Of a DNA stretch of 64,000 nt, positions 1 to 12,000 are shown piece by piece. Position 1 is the first letter of the stretch, and every line of letters begins with the position of its first letter. Both the position numbers and the translations under genes were made by a program. The notes below the pieces were generated by a model. It saw only the letters and a program-made list of their open reading frames with translations, was not told where the DNA came from and did not search any database. The stretch spans positions 10,886,118-10,950,117 of the forward strand of contig OZ038320.1 of the NCBI GenBank assembly GCA_964035795.1. Reading direction: 5' to 3'. The DNA comes from Pterobdella sp. o SKG-2022. Taxonomy: Eukaryota > Annelida > Clitellata > Hirudinida > Piscicolidae.

Positions 1-927
1 GTGCGACTCTGCAGGGAAATACTCGTCTAAAAGTTTTTTTGTTTGTGTTCTAACATCATCTTCATCGGGATTGAAAGGCATATCATGACAAACATCATCA
101 TCAATGTTATTATTGCAACCAGTAACAGATACAGCACTTTTTTGATCGTTTTCATAATCCAAATCGGTGTTTTGGGGTTTCCAATCGTAATTATTTTCTT
201 TATTATTATCTTCAATATATTTTGCACCTAAAACATTATCTAAATTTTTTAAAGTGAACACATTTCGATAAGATTCATTGAAATTCGGTTTTTTAGTTTT
301 TTGATGTTTTGCGCTGTTTTTGTGACTTTTATTTTTGACATTTGAATTTGATACATTTTTCTTCTTTTTACGCAATTTTTCGTGTGAACTTTTGTCCTTT
401 TCGAATTCTAAAGATTTTTGAAAGGTGTCAGAAGTTTTAGAAATGATGATGTTATTATTGACGGCTTTCTTATGATGATCGGCCGACTTTTTGACATTGA
501 TTTTTTTTCGACAAGTCTCAGTTTTGCTTGCTTCCGTTTGAACGGAAGTTTCCTCATGGACGTGCTTAGCATTGTCAACAAGCTTTATTTTCCTATAAGG
601 AGTTCTTGGTACTTTTATTGTCGCCTGTGAAATGTTATATTTTGATTTCAAGGTTTCATCATCACGATGCCCCTTTCTTATTGATTTCTTAAAGGCAACG
701 GTTGGCTGGTTTATTTCTGTTATTTTATGTCTATTATCTATATGACTTTTAATAACATTTCTTTTTTTGGTTGAAGATCCTTTATTATTTTTTTTGGTAT
801 TATTATTATCATCAAAGATGTTTTCAAAAGATTCCGACAAAGTGAGGTTTGCGGCAGCGGAAAGATCTGTCACTTCATCTGGTATGCCTCCCGCGTTGAA
901 TGCCTGGTGGTTGTTGAGTAATTTCAT
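1..927 (-). CDS. Unrecognised basic protein, 5' part (runs off the window)
   Basis: An open frame of 309 codons runs from an ATG at 927-925 to the window edge with no stop, so the 3' end lies outside. The N-terminus (MKLLNNHQAFNAGGIPDEV) is ordinary; the rest is rich in Lys, Asn and Ser with several Lys/Arg clusters (for example KLRKKKKN) and an acidic patch near the edge. It looks disordered and possibly nuclear. I do not recognise the family. An in-frame TAA lies seven codons before the ATG, which supports this ATG as the start, although the open frame also extends upstream as far as GATGCG, so an upstream exon cannot be excluded. The RhoGEF stop on the same strand is about 530 bp upstream, and the gap holds repeats. 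That this is coding is inferred from frame length and coding-like composition. Confidence 0.55.
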   Translation of the reverse strand, partial: MKLLNNHQAFNAGGIPDEVTDLSAAANLTLSESFENIFDDNNNTKKNNKGSSTKKRNVIKSHIDNRHKITEINQPTVAFKKSIRKGHRDDETLKSKYNISQATIKVPRTPYRKIKLVDNAKHVHEETSVQTEASKTETCRKKINVKKSADHHKKAVNNNIIISKTSDTFQKSLEFEKDKSSHEKLRKKKKNVSNSNVKNKSHKNSAKHQKTKKPNFNESYRNVFTLKNLDNVLGAKYIEDNNKENNYDWKPQNTDLDYENDQKSAVSVTGCNNNIDDDVCHDMPFNPDEDDVRTQTKKLLDEYFPAESH

Positions 928-1011
928 GAAGCTTAAAATCGCATCTTAAATCAGCTATACTTTAAATAATAAATAAATTAGTCATACGATAATGTTAATT
1001 ATTTGATTAAC

Positions 1012-1260
1012 CTAATTAGATTATAACTTTTTAGAGACATCTTAATGTACTTTTAAGCAATATCAATAATCGTTAACGTCGATATAACGAGAAAAGTTTT
1101 GGTACACTTATTAGCAAAAAAAGTTAGAATTTCCGGTAAGTATAGCCTTACCATAATACGTTAGCAACTTATAATTAGATTATACTGCTGTACACGTCCC
1201 AGTAACTGGGGTTGACAGCAGTTGGCCTACATTATCGATACTACAATAGTCTGCGATTAG
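1012..1260 (+). repeat. Interspersed repeat modules B then A (old copies)
   Basis: Positions 1012-1175 are a diverged copy of the inverted repeat that bounds the GIY-YIG relic at 10.6-11.5 kb (shared AGAGACATC and TTACCATAATACGTTAGC-like words). It is followed directly by a short copy of module A (1176-1260), whose ACTGCTGTAC...CCAGTAACTGG...GACAGCAGT core can fold on itself. The same core recurs near 9.5, 11.9, 12.5 and 31.6 kb. Confidence 0.6.
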
Positions 1261-1405
1261 AAAAATTGGATGACTTGGAAATATTCATTTTTCTATGCCA
1301 TTGTTATACCAAGTAATTAATTTTTAAAGTTGAATTCAATAACGAAATATCTTTTTGTTCAAAAGTTATTTCCTAAATCAAGAGTTTGCGACTTTTTGTG
1401 AGCTT
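1261..1405 (+). repeat. Dispersed repeat shared with 48305-48480
   Basis: The segment shares GAATTCAATAA, TTCAAAAGTTATT and adjacent words in order with 48305-48480, which lies just beyond the Tc1 transposase relic. It may be a lone end of the same element. No gene is seen. Confidence 0.4.
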
Positions 1406-1456
1406 TACAATGAGAAGAATTAAAAAAAATGCATTTGAATGTTTCTTTTAATTACA

Positions 1457-4400
1457 TTAGTAGAAATAATAATAAACCTCTGAATGATCATACTGGGCAA
1501 TTTCGTGATAACCTTCATTTGCATTCGCTTCATTTTCACTATCTTGAATCCCATCACCCTTAGTGGGATCATCGATACAAGGGTAACTTGCATGAGACAC
1601 CTCTAAATAGTTACAAGGTTTCTTGTTGTTGTGTTTGAATGGGGAATTAATGAAACCACCCATACACCCACCATCCCTCTCTTTCTCTTCATCTTCTTCA
1701 ACTATTTTATCAATGTTCTGAAAGTAAAAAAAAATTGAGTTTTTTAAAAATGCAAAGATATTATTTTCAATTCAAAAATGACATTTAAATAAAATTGAAG
1801 TAAGGAAACAAACTGATTCTTTGCCACGCCTCCAATACCCCAATAATCCTTCCTTCATCCTCATAGGTTGCTGAGCACTGCTGCGTTTACGTAATGTGCT
1901 CCTATTGGCTCTCACTTTTCTGTTAGCAAAAACAAGTTTTCTTTTAATTAAATTTTTACGAACACCACTCAAACCATGTTTTTCAACATGATTCAGGAGC
2001 AAGAAGTTGGAAAGAATCAAAACGGGTTCAAAAAAAGCGAATTCCATTTGTAATGAGAATACATAAAGAGGCTAAGAAAAAAAATTGCTTATAACTTTAT
2101 TATTCGTCAACTTTGCTCAAGCTTATGACTCAGTGCACATATAAAAAAATAAAGCATATTCTTCTCTCGTATCAAGTCTCTGAAATTTTTCGTCATGATG
2201 TTATAAAAAAGTACAGGGGTCATGGTTCAACTCCCAGATGGAGAAGAACTTTTTTGAAATGAAAGCTGGAGAAAACAAAATAAGATCAAGCTTGCAACTG
2301 AAAAATCTTCCCGAAACTTTGACAAAAAAACGTAAAAAAACAAAACAAAGCCTTCCGTTGTTTGATTAATATACAATGAGCAAAAACAACACAGTACCTG
2401 ATTTGGTCATTTATTGCCAAGATCCACTCCTCAACATACGGCTGGTCAGCCAATACGATTATGCTCTCAGTCTTGCAAGTTATCTGTAATGTGTAATACA
2501 TCAAAAAGAATCTTTAGAATTGTCAATATGGTTGTATCTAACATATTGGTATAAAAAGTAAAACTTAGGATAGATAAGCTTCGTAAAAGTTTGCATAAAA
2601 ATTTCAACATCTACATGAAAGTAACGATGCACCAACACTGAAGAGAGTGCCTGAAGCATCAGACCCACCGAGCACCTTCTGGATGTCACAATGGTGCAAT
2701 GGGAAGATCCTCCAACTACTCAAGCCCTGATAACCCACAAAGTTGCCGTACTTTCTGTAGACGGATGTTCATGTTATGAGCTGACCTTGTTGGAAATATA
2801 TAAAGCGTTGAAATTGTTTAATAATACAACCTTTTCAACTTGAAAGCATACAAGGTGCAGATTTGAATGATTTTTTTATAGAAAAAAGAATTTACAGTTT
2901 AATACTGTAATTCAAAATTAACAAAAACCTGATAAAAATTACATTACTAAAATCTCAATAAACCAATAAAATCCTCTTATAAACCGTTTTGACTCTAACA
3001 AGATAAGCTTTTTTTAAATTTATTTCAAAGCTGGCTTTTTTCTTCAGAGCGGTTATAAGAATAAATCAAAAATTATTAATGCAGCAAAAAGTACAAAATT
3101 GCATAGAAGGACCTGAAAGTGTGCCTATTGGAGGCGTTGATGGAAGGCTGGTCGAAGGTGCTGCGAGGTGATGCATACATGAGGATGTCTGTGAAGAGAA
3201 AGAACACTCTGTCTTGCAGGCCTCTTCCCTTCTGTGATACCTGGATAATGTAGCCTTAGTACATCTGTATATACCATTGATTAACTCAAGTTACTGAAAA
3301 TTATAATTTTTTACTGAATATAATGCATCCAAGACACACAAACCTTTTTTAAAAGACCTTCCTTTAATATCAACCTGCCAGGTTTCAAAAGAGGAGGTGC
3401 AGCGTTTTGTGGAAAAAACTTTTGAAGAGCTGCATATAAAAGAATAAAATGTGCTTGAATTCGATTTAGAATTCAATATGATGAGTGGAATTCTTATTTA
3501 CCTAGGAGCCGAACAAAATTGTCCTGTTGCAAAATGTGATTATCAATATGCCTGGCAACTCCTTCTATCAACCTCACAGCCTCTATTATCAAATCATGAT
3601 CCAGTTGATGTTAATGAGATAAATATTTTAAACAAATACCAATATTATTGGTTAGGTAGTTTGAACAATATTTCTGATTTATGGAAACGCAGAAGCGTTT
3701 TAATAAAGCATTCTCAAAAAATAACAGATAAAATTGTGACAGTACTTTTCCTTAAATAAGTTAATTTAATAATGTTAATTAAAAAAAAGCAAACCTTTTA
3801 AGTTGTGGTGGTCAACATGTTCAAATGGTGTGCATTTGAGAAGGTCTTGCAACAGTAACTTGTAGCTATACAAGTAAAATAGTTGTACATAAATTTGAAG
3901 TGAACAAAACTTCTATTAGATATTATGATAAAAATAAAAAACAGTTTAAAAATGGGCGAGTATATTGAATGCATATTTAGATAGTTATTTGAGATCACCC
4001 ACCGAGGGATCCGCTGCACAGGAGTGATCAAAAGTGCATTAAGCTTCAATCCACTCATTTCCTGTCTCTCTTCTTGTGCCCTTCTGAATGATGAAAACCC
4101 TTTAGATTTTACATCCCACTCCTGTGCAGAAATAATTGCTAATGAAAGCATAGAGCTGATAAAAATAGTTGAACAGCTTTGAATGTATCAAATTAAAGAA
4201 GGCTTTGATGAAACCAAGTGCTATGAAAAAAAAGTAATTTATGATAAAATGCATTTAAAAATTATTTTTAGTGTATTTCAACCTCTCATTATTTAATGTT
4301 CTTTAATAAATAAATCAATGTTCATTATTAAAACTAGGCATCTTATTTTCCCTAAGAAAAAAATTAAACAAATTTTTACCATTAAAACAGCTAAAGCTCG

Positions 4401-5900
4401 TTCATGGTTTTGAGCATAAGCGGAATAGAGCTTAAGAAATGGTGCTAATTTGAGGAAAGACTTCCCAACAGTGTGTGTAGATAAATGGCTCTGTAATTCC
4501 TTGTTGATAGCTATGATGTTAGTGAGGTTGCCAAATATTTGGGAGATGATGTGGTCAGGAAGTAGTTGCATTCTTTGTAGAGGTTCCAGAAATAGCTTTG
4601 GAGGTTATAATGGTATATGTTATTGGAGTTAAATTACCATGAGAATTTTAAAGACTCAAAGTGATTAAATTATGTTAGCTACTATTATATAATAGTCTAA
4701 AAAGCAGCTTAGTGTTATGATAAATTTTATATTAAGAAGCACAAAATTTTTCTAAAATTTTATATAAATCCTTCAAGAATTTGAGCTAAATATTAATATT
4801 TTTTTGAAAAATTCCAGTGTTTCTTTTATTTATTATTGATATAGACTGTTGATGATAAAAAAGATATTTACAATGACAATAAGGTTCAAATGATTCAGGT
4901 ATGTTTGTTCAGTTCTCATCAATTCATCAATCACTTTAACTCTTTTTTTTTTAAGCCTTTCTTCTGGTGATAATGTAGAAGTCTCAGAGGAAAAGTTTGA
5001 AGAATTTATTTCAGAAAATGTAGAAATTGCGGAAAATGTGTTAGTTGTGGTGTAATAGGAATCTGTAGAGTTTACATTATGAGATGCTTTATTTGATCGG
5101 TGTCTCATTATTGCTGGTGGTATTGAAGATTGTATTGTGTTTTGAAAAGATTTTTTCGAAAAAGAAGTAGAAGTATTACTCTTATCAGAAGCAAAACTTT
5201 TAGAATTTTCTGCACTTCTTAAATCATCATTAGTTTTGTTTTTCATTGCATATAAAGCATTATCATAAATAAAGTCAGTTTCACAAGAAACTTGAGTATC
5301 TAAATTAATATCAGTAAAATAATTATTTTCTGAATTTTTACAATTTTTATTTCTTTCATTTTCTTCTTCATCACTATCATTTTTTTCTATTTTCATAAAT
5401 TTTTCACAACTTTCTCTTGTAGAATGTAAATGTTTTATAAACTCTTCATAAGTTAATCTTCTTTCATTTTTTACTGGGTTGAAATTTTGTTCCGAATTTT
5501 TGTTAATCTCTATGGATTCATTAATTTTAGAATTGGACAACGTTGTTAATCTTGACGAAAAAAATGAGGTTTCATTTGATGTCGTCTTTGAATTATACCC
5601 AACATCTGAAAGACCAGAGTATCTATCCGTATATTCTAATTTCTTTGTTTTGTTGCTTACATTTAAATCCGAGACAATGCTTTCTTCGCTGAATTCCTCT
5701 AATGATTCAATATCGGAAAAATTGTTTTTTGGAGCATTTGCAAATTTTTCGGCAGCATCATTAGACACTAAGCCATTTTTTAACCAATTTTCTGGAGAAT
5801 CAAATTTCAAAAAAGAACTGAGATTTGAAAAATATTCTTCAAACGACTCAGACAAACAATCTTCCGATTTTGAATTTAGACAACTTTCATTTGAATCCAT
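1457..5900 (-). CDS. Dbl-family Rho guanine nucleotide exchange factor (DH-PH)
   Basis: Exons (5' to 3'): 5900-4872, 4595-4380, 4121-4003, 3865-3795, 3582-3502, 3429-3344, 3240-3113, 2754-2637, 2483-2398, 1967-1814, 1717-1457; total 2,349 nt, 782 aa, phases consistent. Residues 1-315 are Ser/Asn/Glu-rich and probably disordered. The DH domain (about 320-510) starts at VIDELMRTEQTYLNHL, continues with FLEPL, IFGNLTNI and KLAPFLKLYSAYAQNHERA, and has the hallmark LLITPVQRIPRYKLLL. The PH domain (about 525-645) starts at PGRLILKEGLLKKVSQKG, includes VFFLFTDILMYA and ends ITCKTESIIVLAD...WILAI. Such proteins load GTP onto Rho GTPases at membranes. A basic then acidic tail follows; no FYVE or SH3 domain is visible. 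The DH-PH style is FGD/ARHGEF39-like, but I cannot assign orthology. ATG 5900 is the first Met in the open frame. The last two exons are least certain. Confidence 0.85.
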
Positions 5901-5964
5901 ATTAGGATTTAAATTTGTGTATTTAAATTTTGCGCTCAGGTATGACAATTTGTAGGCCGCACAC

Positions 5965-5970
5965 TTTATT
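5965..5970 (-). promoter_or_regulatory. Candidate FANCI poly(A) signal AATAAA
   Basis: An AATAAA hexamer on the minus strand lies 66 nt past the FANCI stop and 65 nt before the RhoGEF start codon. It would fit the FANCI 3' end, leaving almost no room for a separate RhoGEF promoter. Confidence 0.45.
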
Positions 5971-6035
5971 TGAAAAACAATAAAATATGAACTTATGGAA
6001 ATTTTGAAATATATTTTGAGTAAAAGAATAAGAAA

Positions 6036-9000
6036 CTATTTCTCTAATCGAGGTTTTTTTCTTGATCTATCATTTTCAGATTCTTCATCTTCACTATTAC
6101 TTTTATCTACTTCTCGGCTAATATTAACTTTTTCATCTTCACTTTCTTCTTCTTCTTCTTCTTCTTCTTCTCTTTGATGGATGGCTTCAGTTAAAGCAGT
6201 GTTATTGATTCGAAAATCTCTGCTCGTGCTTAATTTAAAATGAACCATCAAATTTACCTGAAAAAATGTGATATGTACTAGTTGAAAATTAATTTTTAAA
6301 AAATTTTGAAAACCTTTGTCTTTTTGCTTAGTAAAATCAGATACTTTTCGAAAAGTTCGATATTGAAAATGAGATTTGGAACACTCTGAGTACATTTTGG
6401 AACTCGCAACTTCTAAGATAAATTTTAAAATGGAATGTAAAAGTTATATATGAAAAAAGATAAAAATATAAACAATTAAAGCGAAATTTTACAAACCTTT
6501 TCTCTTTTTGAAGATTTCCCTTTTTTCTTACTTTTCTTCGTTTCATTTGCATTTTGAGCGATTTCACTTTCCAAATTCTGTTTAGTAAAATTATAAATTT
6601 TATAATCTTACATTTTTGTCAAACGAATTCTAAATATATGTATTAATCTTTAATACAAATACTCAACTCAAGCACTAGTGACGATTTGTTGCATAAACTA
6701 TCGCATAAAACAGATATCGTAAAGCCTTAGCTACCTGATGAGGATACATAAAGTATCTCGAAGATTTCTTAACTAGAGTTCGGCTTAAATGATTTTATTT
6801 AAGAACAATTAATTAATTACAACATTTTATGATAATTAAAATACTTTAGTAAAAACTTGTTAAATAAGAAATTGTAAATTTATTAAAAAGCCATTCTACA
6901 GATATGACTAAAAACTGCTTAAAACATATTGAGACACCTCTATATGACTGATCATAGGGTAGACGTGGGCATTGACTTTGGTTGCAATCTCTTTTATCAA
7001 CTTCTCAACTGGGCCTCTGATGCTCAAGTCTAACTCCAAGTGTTTGTTGTTGTAGCTGAAGATGTACTGTGTATTATTTTAAGATTAAATATTTAGAGTA
7101 AACCACACGTAGCTCGCATATAATTTTGACAACTGCGTATAAGTTGTTGACATTTGTTTGCATGCAATTTATCGGGTTCGTTCATAAAATGAGTTTCATT
7201 TAGGAATGATGGTTAAGCAAAAAGTATTAGACTGATTAAATTATCTAAATGAATAAAATTGGAAATATTTGAAAAGCAAACTCAACCAGTTTGACCAGAT
7301 TGGTCAACGTGAGATAGAAGCGGTTGAGGCACTTGACTAACGAATCAATGACTCCACCAAAAGGAAGTGACGTCATCAAAACATCATTCAAAATAGCTGC
7401 TGTGTTACTGAAGCGGCTGATGATAGTCTTGATGATGGTTGGAGGCAAGGATGGGGCATCCTGCTTCAATGAATCTGGCATTTCTGATAGAAGAATAAAG
7501 TGATTCAAATAGTCGTAGAATTAACATATTCATATTTCATTTTTACCATTCTAAGACACATTATTTTATAGATGAAATATTTCTCTATTTATAAACTCCT
7601 ATCTTTTAACGCCCATGCAGGTTGTTTTATATCATTAGCCTCTTTCTTTTTTCCAAGGAATGACTCATTTCGCCTCAGAGTCACTTTCTTTATCAAAAAA
7701 AAAAAACGTGGGACAACGAGTAAAAAATTCGGCATCATTCGGAATTGAAGAATATTAAATATAGGCAGTAAAATATTCTTTAAAGAATATTTAAAAAAAA
7801 ATTAACAGAAAAGAATTCTCATGAAATCCAAGTTGTTGACGATTTTTTGTTAAAAAAAAAAACCTTTAATGGCTGCAGACGTGAGTAATGAAAATTTAAG
7901 TTAGAAAAGTATAAAACAGCTCAACTTTTCCATCCATAAGTAATTATGACCACTGTTGAGATTGTAGATTGAAAACCAACTTAATGGTGAAAGGAGATGG
8001 AAACAAATATTATACGCATTTCAAATAATTATGTATTATCAACTTTGATATCATTTGTTCGGTATTGTCTCAAAATTAAACTGATTATCAGTCGCTAATG
8101 ATCGATATGGGCGCTCTAGTATAAACGACACAAACTTCATCGTGATAATCATGATGAATGTATTACTGGTTATAAAATATACAACAAATTACTATGAAAT
8201 ATAAAATAGTTATGCAATAAAAAATATAACAATAATTTACTCAAATTTGATTTATCAAAAATTAAATTTTTAAAAAAATGCATTTTAAACTCATAATTTT
8301 GACGCATAAAAACTAAAATTTAAAACAAAATTTCTTAAAATTTAAATCTTAATAAAACACCGAAAAGAATTACTTTTTTCATCGCCTTTGTTTTGATATG
8401 CAGAAAAATAGTACTCAAAGAGTTTAGTTTGGTTTCTGAAGCGAGTGATGAGGCAATCAGTGTGAATGGTTTGATGCTCAAGGTGGCCTAGCAACAACAA
8501 CAAAGTGGGCACTGAAGTCTTTGTGCTGATGCAACTCAGTTCTGTTCTGTCTTGCAACTCCTTTTCCTGTAGAATGTGCACTTTGTGTATGTTGTACAAC
8601 ATAAAGTGTGTCTAAGTGAATAAAATCTTAATTGAAATTTATGAATCAAAAATTAAACAAATAAGTCATTTTATATTAAAAAGTTATAAAACAACTTGAA
8701 ACACACATCACCTGATCAATATCTCCGATGCACAAATGTATATCTCTGTGTGGGAATTACAGCAGGCTGAATGAATATTCACACACATCCAATAATAATA
8801 AAAATAATGACACTTGTTCAAACCTACTGAAAGGCCTCAGAGACAGTAATGAATGGCCACATAGGCTCAGTTGGTTTAAGGTTTCCTTCAGTATGTGCTT
8901 GTGAGTTTCAATATCGTCTAAATAATAAAGTGGGTTATTCAATGTTATAAGTTAACATTGCATTAACTAGAACCTAACATAATCATTTATACATTTAACT

Positions 9001-12000
9001 ACTGTTATTTTAAACATGATATAGTTTTTGATTGATGATAATTCTATACCGAAAAGATGTAAAACATTGAAGTTATTTGATTTAAACTCATTCAATTTTT
9101 AATGCTGCTCACGTAGGAGCAACATGATTTCAACGTAGTAAACTTGCTATTTATAATTTAAAATAAACTCAAACCGATTTTTCGTTCTTTGAGAACTTTC
9201 ATCAACCAATCAGAACTGTTCTTGATGACATCATTACGATCTGTAGCTTTTGATTGGTCTATAAGGAGAGAGAAACAATCGAATATGATTATTTGGTCCT
9301 TGGATGAGATTTGAAGATCATCACCAGAAAGTAATGCTATCAGAAAGATTTTCTGTGTGAATTATATCAATGGTCAATAATAAATCAGAAATTATATAAG
9401 AAAAATTGATCATAGTTGTATCATTTTCGGGATTACATTATATCTACTAATATATATTAATCTAATGAGATTATAATGCTGTACATGTTCCAGTAACTGG
9501 GGTTGACAGCAGTCGGCCTTAATAATTGTTACTATAATAGAGTAGTTTATAAAAAAAGCCATTTATCTGAGACAAATTTTTATAGACTGCCAGTCCGAGC
9601 TAACACCCAACTTGAAATTATCGAATTCAAGATCCGTCGTTATCACATTTGGGCAGTTTGCCTTGTCGTTGTCAAAAAAAGAATGATCATTTGCCAAGCC
9701 AAATGACAACGATACCAGAATATTGGTTTGTCGATATCTGCTACCGGAGTCTACTGTTATCCAGGTTATAACAGGAAAACAATCTCAATTTAGAGACCGT
9801 ATCTTCAGCGTAATTTAGCGTCATGCCCAAGACCATATATAAAAATATAATGTTTAGAATATAACAGATTTGAACATAACATTAATAAGATAGATGATGA
9901 ATGCATAAAGAAGCATTGACACAAAACTACCTGCATCATTCGCACAAACTCTTTCATAGTGCTGCTTTTAACACTCTTCCTCCCTTCCACACGCCGCTTT
10001 ATATACTGCACCTCTGAAATGAGAATGAGATTGCTTCGTGTTTTTATAAATATAACCTTTAACTACAGCCGGTTTAGTACTTGTTCTTTCATACGCTATT
10101 TTTTTCTACAAAAAGTGCAATTCATATAAATAGTATTTGCTAAATACAAATTATAATTGATACTTGAAAATAAAAATAATATGTCTAACGCAGCATAATG
10201 GTAATGATAACAATTTAATAAAACATCAACATAAAACGCACCTAAATTCTCAAGGAAAGCCTCAAGCTTGCATTGTGGGAGGCTTTTGATTATAATGAGG
10301 ATGTAATGTAAGATTTTGATGCAGTAACTTTTCAACTGTTTCGACTTCATTAATTTATCTTTATTACTTTTGGTCTTTTTGTTGCTTTCATTGTCATCAC
10401 CATTAGAAGTGTTAGGAAGGTCATTATTGCTTGTATCTTGCTCGTGCACTTTCAACTTCATGCTTTGCATGTAAAACTCTAGACACACTCTGGTTGGAAA
10501 AGAACCAATAAAAAGATTGTATTAAAACAACAATAAAATAAGCTTAGTCTAATGTAACTTTTCAGAGACATCGTATGTATTTTTCTTCAATATTTTGTAA
10601 CGAAAAACATCAAATAAAAGGAATTTTCAATACATTCATTGAGAATCAAAAGCTATAACTTTCGATAAGTTTAGCCTTATCATAAAACGTTAGCGAAAAA
10701 ATTAAATCGTAACTATGCTCCTTTGGGCCCAAATTAGGAGACATACTATGCTCATTTAATAAATCAAAACATAAAAAAATAGACCAAAAAGGAGTTTACA
10801 AACTAACATGCTCTTGTGATATGAATAAATCGTATATTGGCCAAACAAGAGTGAGTATAAAAACCCGAATGAAACAGCACAAGTCTGATGTTGAATCAAA
10901 AAAGGCTGAATCAGAAATATCGGGGATCAGTAAACATGCTCGCTATTGTACCCATGGAAAAAGTAACTGACTCCTGAAATTTTACAAATTGAAAAAGAAA
11001 TAAACGAGTTTTCACCACAAAATAATCTCTTGGTAAGGGAGAGCCTTGAAATAAAAAAACACAATTCTGTTTTCAATGGCAATAATGACCCACAACTCAT
11101 AGTTAATACTAAGGCCTGGGATCTAATATTAAAGGATTTGAAAAAAATTGAACGGGGCAATCACCGAAGGGGGACATAGAGATTAATTTCTCTTGATAAA
11201 GTGACATCGTTTAGAAAATTATTTTTCTTTGAAGTACTTTTGAACAATTAATTATTTGAAATAATAGCATTGAAATTAAAATAACTTCTGTTTTTTTGAA
11301 TAATTAACTAATTCTTAATTAGTCTTTGAATTACTACATAACCATAGTTACGATTTAATTTTTTCGCTAACGTTTTATGATAAGGCTAAACTTATCGAAA
11401 ATTATAGCTTTTGATTCTCAATAAATGTATTGAACATTCCTCTTATTTGATGTTTTTCGTTACAAAATATTAGTCTAATGTATTGAATTAACCATGAAAA
11501 AATTAGAGTTTTTAATTTTTTGAATAATAATTCATTGAATGTTAAAATAAACCAAAAAATAAATAACATGAGCAGAAACTCAAACATTTAATGATTAAAT
11601 AATGAAAAAACATTAGCTTAGGTCCTGGGCATGACGTTAAACTGCACCGAAGACAGCGTCTCCAATTTGAGACTGCTTTCCTGTTATAACCTGGATAACA
11701 GTAGACTTCGGTAACAGGTATCGACAAACTGATATCCTGGTATCGTTGTCGTTTGGCTTGGCGGAGGATCATTCTTTATTGACAACGGCAAGGCAAACTG
11801 CCCAAGTGTGCGAACGGCGGTTCTTGAAATCCGATAGTTTTAAGTTCGACGTTAGCTTGGGCTGACAGTTCTATGAAAACTTTGTCCCAACTAAAAATGG
11901 CTTTCATTAGCCGACTGCTGTACACCCCAGCTACTGGGACGCCTACAGCAGTATAATCTAATATGGATATTATTTATTAGATTACAAAGCACCTGGCTAG

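Noticed and set aside
3451..3759. Plus-strand 102-codon open frame
   Set aside because: It is antisense to RhoGEF exon 3582-3502, and neighbouring exons and phases on the minus strand explain the region.
5479..5955. Plus-strand 158-codon open frame
   Set aside because: Mirror of the long first exon of the RhoGEF, whose minus-strand frame continues into a clear DH domain.
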